From Candidatus Daviesbacteria bacterium (lineage in GTDB: Bacteria > Patescibacteriota > Microgenomatia > Daviesbacterales > UBA10151), in the NCBI GenBank assembly GCA_016176405.1, contig JACOXG010000027.1, positions 1-32,797 on the forward strand: a DNA stretch of 32,797 bases. Direction: 5' to 3'. Below are positions 27,939 to 32,797 of the stretch, piece after piece. Position numbers and translations under genes: made by a program. Within the stretch, counting starts at the first letter, position 1. The number at the start of each line of letters is the position of its first letter. The notes below the pieces were generated by a model. That model saw only the letters and a list, made by a program, of their open reading frames with translations. It did no database searches and was not told where the DNA came from.

Positions 27939-28754
27939 ATGAAAAATAGGATAGTATTGGAAGTATTGATGTGTCGCCCCACCTACTATTCCATTTCCTA
28001 TACTATTAATCCCTGGATGATTCCCGGTTCAGAAAATAAAAATATGGCGCAAATCCAATGGGAAAATTTGGTGGCCACATATCGCAGTTTAGGAATTAAA
28101 GTCAACTTTTTGGATCAGCAACAGGGTTTGCCAGATATGGTTTTTTCAACAGATGAGGGGATAGTCTTTAAAAAAAAGGTGGTGGTGTCTAATTTTAGAT
28201 ATCCCCAAAGGAGAAGGGAGAGAAGTCCGTATTTGGAGTGGTTTGAGAAACATGGGTTTAAACCCACTTTTTTGCCAAAAGGCATATTTTTTGAAGGCAG
28301 TGGGGACTGCCTTTTTTTTAACCATTTGGCTTTTGTAGGAACCGGCTTTAGAACTTCTAAAAAAGCTGCTGAATTTTTATCTGCCAAATTAGATATCGAA
28401 GTTTTTCCACTTCAATTAATTAATCCTTACTTTTTTCATCTAGATACAGCTTGCTTCCCTCTAAATAGTGAGACCGCTTTTTATTATCCAGAGGCTTTTG
28501 ATGAAAAATCCCAAAAAATTTTAAAAAAAGTGGTGCCAAATTTGATTGCCTTAACTGCCTTTGAAGCCAGGAACTTTGCTGCCAACTCAGTGGTGACAGA
28601 TCATCAGGTGATTATCAATAGAAATTTGCCCACCTTTGCCAATACCTTAGCTAAGTTGGGATACTTGCCAATTGAAGTTGATTTAAATGAGTTTAAAAAG
28701 GCTGGTGGCGCAGCCCATTGTTTAACTAATGTATTGAAAGAAGTGGAGAAATAA
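27939..28754 (+). CDS. Guanidino-group hydrolase (DDAH/arginine deiminase-like)
   Basis: This 271-residue member of the amidinotransferase/DDAH superfamily attacks guanidino carbons through a Cys. Landmarks are CRPTYYSISYTINPWM, GLPDMVFSTDEGIVF, FEGSGDCLFF (Glu119, Asp123), YFFHLDTACFPL (His167, Asp169) and GGAAHCLTN (Cys261), so the catalytic set is complete. Superfamily members make citrulline from arginine or methylarginine, or ornithine from arginine. Being 11 bp after argG, whose substrate is citrulline, this one may feed or recycle that pathway. Exact substrate is not readable from sequence. Confidence 0.85.
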   Translation: MKNRIVLEVLMCRPTYYSISYTINPWMIPGSENKNMAQIQWENLVATYRSLGIKVNFLDQQQGLPDMVFSTDEGIVFKKKVVVSNFRYPQRRRERSPYLEWFEKHGFKPTFLPKGIFFEGSGDCLFFNHLAFVGTGFRTSKKAAEFLSAKLDIEVFPLQLINPYFFHLDTACFPLNSETAFYYPEAFDEKSQKILKKVVPNLIALTAFEARNFAANSVVTDHQVIINRNLPTFANTLAKLGYLPIEVDLNEFKKAGGAAHCLTNVLKEVEK

Positions 28755-28757
28755 GAA

Positions 28758-29114
28758 ATGGGCGCAGAAATGAAAGTAGAAGGTGGTTGGTTATTACGTC
28801 GTGGTGGATTTGGATTACAGGAGAATATTCCCCACGATGGGATCATCATTCCATCAGGAGAAGCTGTTAATGCTGGTCCTGTGCGTGGCTTTGAATTTTG
28901 TGTGATCTCATATCCTTCCCATACGGAGGTAGTACGTTCTCTCGGACGCTTACGTTATAGAGTTGAGTGCACTGGAGATGTTAAAAGAAAAAGGGTACGA
29001 CGAGGAAAAATAGTAATGTATACGTTAAATGGATCAGATACTGTTCTTCAAATTAAAAGAGGGAGGGGAAGGTTAATGGTTACTAACTTACCAGAGGAGC
29101 TAGTTGATTCCTAA
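28758..29114 (+). CDS. Hypothetical protein (118 aa), third gene after argG
   Basis: I do not recognise this protein. It is 118 residues, soluble and beta-rich in appearance (EGGWLLRRGGFGLQ, VRGFEFCVISYPSHTEVVRS, YRVECTGDVKRKRVRRGKIV, GRLMVTNLPEEL). It starts 3 bp after the hydrolase gene, so it is probably in the argG operon. Seven of its 13 arginines use CGN codons while neighbours use almost only AGA/AGG, a sign of different origin. The 3' end overlaps the convergent amidohydrolase by 15 bp. Confidence 0.6.
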   Translation: MGAEMKVEGGWLLRRGGFGLQENIPHDGIIIPSGEAVNAGPVRGFEFCVISYPSHTEVVRSLGRLRYRVECTGDVKRKRVRRGKIVMYTLNGSDTVLQIKRGRGRLMVTNLPEELVDS

Positions 29115-30062
29115 GACTTCTCTGCCATTAACTGTGGCAATTTTAACTAATTCATCAATATCATAAAGTCTATTCATTTCCATTAAAGCTCTTAAATCAT
29201 TCCATAAAATTCCATCATTGTAAGGCATCATTAAATCAGCAATATTATCTGTACCCAAAGCTACTAAGATTCCATAAGGTAATAACTCATCAACCGGGGT
29301 TGAAGGATTATGAATGGGTGAGGGTTCCTCACTTCTTCTTGAGTTAATCCAGGACATAGGACAAGCAATCATCATAAGTTTTGCTTTTTTCATTAGTTTG
29401 TAAAGCTCTTCACGATATTTTTTAGGATGGGCATTTATAGAAATACCATGTATCCCCACAACTTTACCCTCCATTTTATATTCAATAGTTTTTTTAGCTA
29501 AAAGTTCTGTCTCAAACTCACCAGGCAAATTTAACTCATCTACATGAATATGAACCATTTTCTTTTTATCTTTGGCAGTCTGAAGAATTATTTCTAGATG
29601 TTCGACTTCTCTTCCTTGATCAGTTTTCATATTACTTCCTATAATATCTGCAAACTCGGCTCCGACTTCAAACCAAAATCTTGATTCTTTTGGGAGGATT
29701 CCATAACTTGGTAGATTAATAAATTTAAAAGTAATTGATGATTTATATCTATCTTTTAATTTTTGAGCAGCCTTAATTGCTTTATCTTTTGTATCTGGAT
29801 CAACATCAATAAAAGTACCAATTGCCGAAACACCCTGAGCAATCATCAGTTCTGTGGCTTTAGCCATCCGATCATAAATTTGGGCAATAGTGGAATTTCT
29901 TCTAACGCCTGAATTCAATTTCCACTTCTCGTGCCGGTAAGCATTAGCTAGCTTGTATAACTTTTCATCAACTGTGTATGCTCTATCAAGATGGGCATGC
30001 GTGTTAACCCAACCCCCATTAGTTTTAATTTTGTCTAAAATTATTTGTTTAGGATCAAACAT
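29100..30062 (-). CDS. Amidohydrolase, cytosine-deaminase-like
   Basis: This is a 320-residue metal-dependent amidohydrolase. The metal ligands are recognisable as THAHLDR (His22, His24), HIHVDE (His173 with the catalytic-type Glu176), GIHG (His205) and LGTDN (Asp272). The HxxE pattern in strand 5 is that of cytosine deaminase and related deaminases that release ammonia from cyclic amidines. The substrate is unknown; next to guanidino enzymes a nitrogen-salvage role is plausible but only contextual. It has no signal peptide and starts 12 bp from the divergent DedA gene. Confidence 0.82.
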   Translation of the reverse strand: MFDPKQIILDKIKTNGGWVNTHAHLDRAYTVDEKLYKLANAYRHEKWKLNSGVRRNSTIAQIYDRMAKATELMIAQGVSAIGTFIDVDPDTKDKAIKAAQKLKDRYKSSITFKFINLPSYGILPKESRFWFEVGAEFADIIGSNMKTDQGREVEHLEIILQTAKDKKKMVHIHVDELNLPGEFETELLAKKTIEYKMEGKVVGIHGISINAHPKKYREELYKLMKKAKLMMIACPMSWINSRRSEEPSPIHNPSTPVDELLPYGILVALGTDNIADLMMPYNDGILWNDLRALMEMNRLYDIDELVKIATVNGREVLGIN

Positions 30063-30074
30063 TACAGGTCAATT

Positions 30075-30785
30075 ATGGCATTTTTGCGGGAAATGTGCAA
30101 AAATTGGAGAGTGAGTAAGTTCAAACCCTTAATTTTATCAGTCATTTTGATCAGTTTTTATATTAGTTTCTTAATTTTTGTGAGAAGATCATTTCCTACA
30201 TCAGAGGAACTTTTATCTGCTGTCTCTTCATTTTATGGCAGTTTTGGCTATGAGATCATCTTTTTGGCCTCTATGCTGGAGGCACTTATTTTGATTAATT
30301 TATTTGTACCAGGGGCAGTGGCAGTGGGGTTGGGAGCTGTTTTTGCCCGCTCAGGTGAGCTTGATTTAACAGTGGGGATTATTTTGGCTGTGACTGGGGC
30401 ACTGTTAGGTTATCTAATAGATTTTGCCTTAGGTTTTTTTGGCTTTTCGGAAATTGTCAAAAGTTTAGGCTGGGAAAGGGGTTTGGAAAAGGTCAGAGTT
30501 CAACTCCAATCATCTTCGGTCAGAAGTTTTAGTTTGGGCTTTATTCATCCTAATATCGGAGCTCTGGTAGCTGTGGCAGCAGGCACACTCAGAATGAATT
30601 TTGTCAAATTTCTCTCTTTATCAGCTCTATCAACTTTAATTTGGTATAGTCTTTGGGCCATTTTGGGTTTTGCCTTAGGGGGAATTTTCTTAACTATTTT
30701 AACCAGATATGCCTTTATCATCATGCTTTTGGTTTTATCAATTTGGATTCTTACTATTTTATACGGTAGATGGGGGAAAAGGTAA
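30075..30785 (+). CDS. DedA/VTT-domain membrane protein
   Basis: This protein of about 236 residues has an N-terminal membrane segment and a VTT (SNARE-associated/DedA) domain. Typical features are the re-entrant-like region LEALILINLFVPGAVAVGLG, the segment GFIHPNIGALVAVAAGTLRM and the final LIWYSLWAILGFALGG. DedA proteins are lipid scramblases or flippases, linked to undecaprenyl-phosphate recycling and proton-motive-force homeostasis. The usual Arg in the segment G-R-F corresponds here to G-F-I-H, so the conserved basic residue appears shifted. The start at 30075 is chosen to avoid overlap with the divergent gene; 30093 is possible. Confidence 0.8.
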   Translation: MAFLREMCKNWRVSKFKPLILSVILISFYISFLIFVRRSFPTSEELLSAVSSFYGSFGYEIIFLASMLEALILINLFVPGAVAVGLGAVFARSGELDLTVGIILAVTGALLGYLIDFALGFFGFSEIVKSLGWERGLEKVRVQLQSSSVRSFSLGFIHPNIGALVAVAAGTLRMNFVKFLSLSALSTLIWYSLWAILGFALGGIFLTILTRYAFIIMLLVLSIWILTILYGRWGKR

Positions 30786-30787
30786 CT

Positions 30788-31864
30788 ATGTTCATACCTA
30801 AATACAATATAACTAACCAGATTTTGAAAAACGTTGGTATAGTTGAGGCTGCCAGAGAGATCATTATGAATGCTCCTTTGGTGCCTGCTTGGGAAGCTAA
30901 GTTTAGAAAGGAGGCCATGGAGAGAACTGTTCATCATGGCACACACCTGGAAGGTAATCCTTTGTCTGAGGAGGAAGTTAAAGATGTGCTAGATGGACAA
31001 GAGGTAATTGCCAGAGATCGGGATATTCAGGAGATTTTAAATTATCGCAATGTTTTAAAGTTCATTGATGGCATTCAGATTCAGATTGGTACTTCTGGTA
31101 ATTATAATTTTACTCTAGAAACTATTTTGGAAATACACAGACTAACCACAGAAAAAATTATGCCTCCGGAGTCTGCTGGCAACTTTAGAGTGCGCCAAGT
31201 AGTAGTCCGAAATACCAAAACTGGACAAATTTCGTATACACCTCCTCCGGCAGTGGAAGTGCCATATTTGGTGGAAGATTTAGTCAATTGGATTAATTCA
31301 GATGAGGCTAAAGCCATGCATCCGATCATTAAAGCAGGAATTATTCATTATGAACTGGCTAGAATTCATCCATTTGTTGATGGAAATGGGCGGGTGGCCA
31401 GAGCTGTTGCCACCTTAGTGATGTTTTTGGATGGCTATGATATTAGAAAATTTTTCTCATTTGAGGAATATTTTGATGAAAATCCCATGGATTATTATTT
31501 AACTTTGCAAGCTGTCTCCAATCAGCTGGTCTTGGATACTCACGAGAGGGATATTACTCCTTGGCTGGAGTATTTTACCCAAGGAGTGGCTATTGAGCTA
31601 AATAGAGTCAAAGAAAAAGTGCAAAGAATTTCCACTGATGTGATGATTAAAGATAGACTGGGGGAGCAGGTGGCTTTGAATGAAAGACAGATGGCTATAA
31701 TGGAGTATCTTCACAGGCACAAAAGTATGATGAATAAAGATTTTAGAAAGATTTTTCCGGATTATTCAGATGATACTGTTCTTAGAGAACTTAAGTTTTT
31801 AAAGCAAAAGGGATTGGTTAAAAAAATAGGCGGCACCAAAAAAGCTACATATGTATTAAAATAA
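30788..31864 (+). CDS. Fic-domain protein with C-terminal winged helix
   Basis: This protein of about 358 residues has an N-terminal Fic-associated segment, a Fic core with the complete motif HPFVDGNGRVAR (His194 from this start), and a C-terminal winged-helix (ERQMAIMEYLHRHKSMMNKD .. DDTVLRELKFLKQKGLVKKI). Fic proteins transfer AMP or similar groups from nucleotides to protein hydroxyls. The candidate inhibitory helix is HGTHLEGNPLSEEEV, where the Ser/Thr usually four residues before Glu is Gly. It may self-regulate transcription. The start is ATG 30788 with AAAAGG upstream, 2 bp after the DedA stop. Confidence 0.87.
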   Translation: MFIPKYNITNQILKNVGIVEAAREIIMNAPLVPAWEAKFRKEAMERTVHHGTHLEGNPLSEEEVKDVLDGQEVIARDRDIQEILNYRNVLKFIDGIQIQIGTSGNYNFTLETILEIHRLTTEKIMPPESAGNFRVRQVVVRNTKTGQISYTPPPAVEVPYLVEDLVNWINSDEAKAMHPIIKAGIIHYELARIHPFVDGNGRVARAVATLVMFLDGYDIRKFFSFEEYFDENPMDYYLTLQAVSNQLVLDTHERDITPWLEYFTQGVAIELNRVKEKVQRISTDVMIKDRLGEQVALNERQMAIMEYLHRHKSMMNKDFRKIFPDYSDDTVLRELKFLKQKGLVKKIGGTKKATYVLK

Positions 31865-31865
31865 A

Positions 31866-32549
31866 TTAAGAAGGGCTCGGTGGTCTAAAGCTTGAATGAC
31901 GGATTATAATATTTTTCGATTGCTTGGCTTCATAAAGGGCCTCATCAGCACGGCTACGTAAACTTTTTGGACTGTCAATTTCTTCCAGTGGGGCTATTCC
32001 AATACTAATGGTTTGCTCCCATCCTAAATCAGGGAAAACATCTTTTATGGTTTTAAGAGTGGTTGCTCTGATCCTCTTTGCCACGTCTTCTGCATCTGCT
32101 TGATCGCAGGCTACTAAATAGACAGCCAGTTCATCTCCTCCTAGACGGCCTAAAATATCTGTTCCCCGGGTTTGTTTTTGAATAACGTCTGCGTATGTTT
32201 TAAGTAGCTCGTCTCCCTTAGGATGACCGAAAGTATCATTAAAACGCTTAAACTGATCCACATCTAAAGCTAAAAGTGAACCTGCAAGTTCTGGTCTTCT
32301 TTTGGCAAGGTCAATTGCCCTATCAAGCTCTTTCAAAAACCCGCTACTATTATAGAACTCAGTTAATAACCCATCATGATCAGCTCGTTTTTCCAAGGCT
32401 TTTCGTTCCGTTGTTAATTGGTTTGCAAAATCTGCCTTAGAGATTTCACCTCTTGCCAACTTTTCAGCTAATTCCGAATAATACCTAAGCAGATATTCGG
32501 TATGAGGATCTTGCTCGGAATGTTCTGATTCTGGTGTGCTGTCTGCCAT
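31866..32549 (-). CDS. Diguanylate cyclase (GGDEF domain, GGDEL variant)
   Basis: The 227-residue product has an acidic N-terminal helical region (SEHSEQDPHTEYLLRYYSEL .. EKLARGEISKADFANQ) and a GGDEF domain: LDVDQFKRFNDTFGHPKGDE, then RLGGDELAVYL. GGDEL is an accepted active-site variant. The RGTD five residues before it matches the inhibitory I-site RxxD. It should make cyclic di-GMP in the cytoplasm. No membrane or sensor domain is present. The start is ATG 32549, 7 nt after TAAAAT (32562-32557), rather than the longer frame at 32576. It is convergent with the Fic gene. Confidence 0.87.
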   Translation of the reverse strand: MADSTPESEHSEQDPHTEYLLRYYSELAEKLARGEISKADFANQLTTERKALEKRADHDGLLTEFYNSSGFLKELDRAIDLAKRRPELAGSLLALDVDQFKRFNDTFGHPKGDELLKTYADVIQKQTRGTDILGRLGGDELAVYLVACDQADAEDVAKRIRATTLKTIKDVFPDLGWEQTISIGIAPLEEIDSPKSLRSRADEALYEAKQSKNIIIRHSSFRPPSPS

Positions 32550-32556
32550 AAAATAT

Positions 32557-32562
32557 ATTTTA
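32557..32562 (-). promoter_or_regulatory. -10 box (TAAAAT) for leaderless diguanylate cyclase gene
   Basis: TAAAAT on the minus strand ends 7 nt before the ATG at 32549. Confidence 0.45.
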
Positions 32563-32603
32563 CAATATGAGCCCAATCTATTACAATTCCTTTATCTCAA
32601 ATT

Positions 32604-32797
32604 ATGACTTTTTCCAAGCTATCAGAATATTTTGAAAAACTGGAATCTACCTCATCAAGATTAGCCCTGATTGATATTCTGTCTGAACTTTTTTCTAAAG
32701 TTAAATTCGATGAGATTGGGCATGTCAGTTACTTGCTACAAGGCAGAGTTGCTCCATTTTATGAACCTTTAGAGATTGGCATGAGTGAGAAACTGGT
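32604..32797 (+). CDS. ATP-dependent DNA ligase, N-terminal part (runs off the window)
   Basis: The frame from ATG 32604 is open to the last base and reads MTFSKLSEYFEKLESTSSRL, continuing LALIDILSELFSKVKFDEIG. It then reaches HVSYLLQGRVAPFYEPLEIG, the typical N-terminal DNA-binding domain of archaeal-type ATP-dependent DNA ligases. The catalytic KxDG lies beyond the window. TACAAT at 32582-32587 is a possible -10 box, giving a leader of about 9 nt. A ligase of this class beside bacterial repair genes is one reason to suspect a Microgenomates-like host. Confidence 0.82.
   Translation, partial: MTFSKLSEYFEKLESTSSRLALIDILSELFSKVKFDEIGHVSYLLQGRVAPFYEPLEIGMSEKL

Noticed and set aside
1-32797. 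Recoded UGA (genetic code 25) as in some CPR lineages
   Set aside because: Several genes end at TGA at sensible positions and no in-frame TGA at conserved Gly positions was seen.

Overview
The window looks like a chromosomal segment of an ultra-small, low-GC bacterium of the Candidate Phyla Radiation (Patescibacteria), most likely the Microgenomates side. This is inferred from several things together: an ATP-dependent DNA ligase on a bacterial chromosome beside bacterial polA, recF and fpg; many anchored or secreted proteins of unknown family with Pro/Thr/Ser linkers; the DUF5654, DUF2292 and MCYNCGCGMPDD-type small proteins; and short in-frame palindromic repeats inside genes. TGA is used as a stop (for example at the ends of the 3085 and 26305 genes), so the genetic code is 11 rather than the recoded code 25. 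No rRNA, tRNA, CRISPR array, transposase or phage gene was seen.

Layout. 1-6111: the 3' part of polA, a polytopic membrane protein, a DHH/MYG1-like protein, a small membrane protein, an anchored alpha/beta hydrolase, two anchored small-domain proteins and a DUF2292 protein. Two copies of a ~125-bp structured repeat lie at 1038-1167 and 2903-3031. 6124-12338: a cell-surface cluster of four proteins built from one Asn/Asp/Gly/Thr-rich repeat, one of which ends in an LPATG sorting signal followed directly by a sortase gene. The 6325 gene and the minus-strand 12274 gene have strong Shine-Dalgarno sequences and leaders carrying terminator-like hairpins. 12503-14760: an MBL hydrolase, an anchored protein, a cupin and a Cys-rich 56-residue protein; the last two diverge from a perfect 20-bp palindrome. 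14783-21716: a GT4 glycosyltransferase, a small protein, an ABC exporter, an EamA transporter, an HTH protein, a decayed EamA copy, a two-segment membrane protein, fpg and an MFS transporter.

21854-26108: recF, then on the minus strand a DUF5654 gene and three tandem paralogous secreted proteins, one of them broken by an 8-bp duplication. 26145-30062: an arginine-linked neighbourhood containing an argininosuccinate synthase fused to a C-terminal methylglyoxal-synthase-like domain, preceded by a leader with a terminator and a possible short leader peptide. It is followed by a guanidino-group hydrolase, an unknown protein and a convergent amidohydrolase. 30075-32797: a DedA-type protein, a Fic protein, a diguanylate cyclase and the start of an ATP-dependent DNA ligase.

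Two initiation styles stand out. Many genes have a TATAAT-like box 6-12 nt upstream of ATG and no Shine-Dalgarno, as expected for leaderless mRNAs. A smaller set (the surface-repeat genes at 6325, 7679 and 12274, argG and DUF5654) has a real leader and a Shine-Dalgarno. The strongest leads are the ArgG-MGS fusion with its attenuator-like leader, the repeat-protein/sortase surface system, the symmetric bidirectional promoter at 14571-14590, and the covarying structured repeat.
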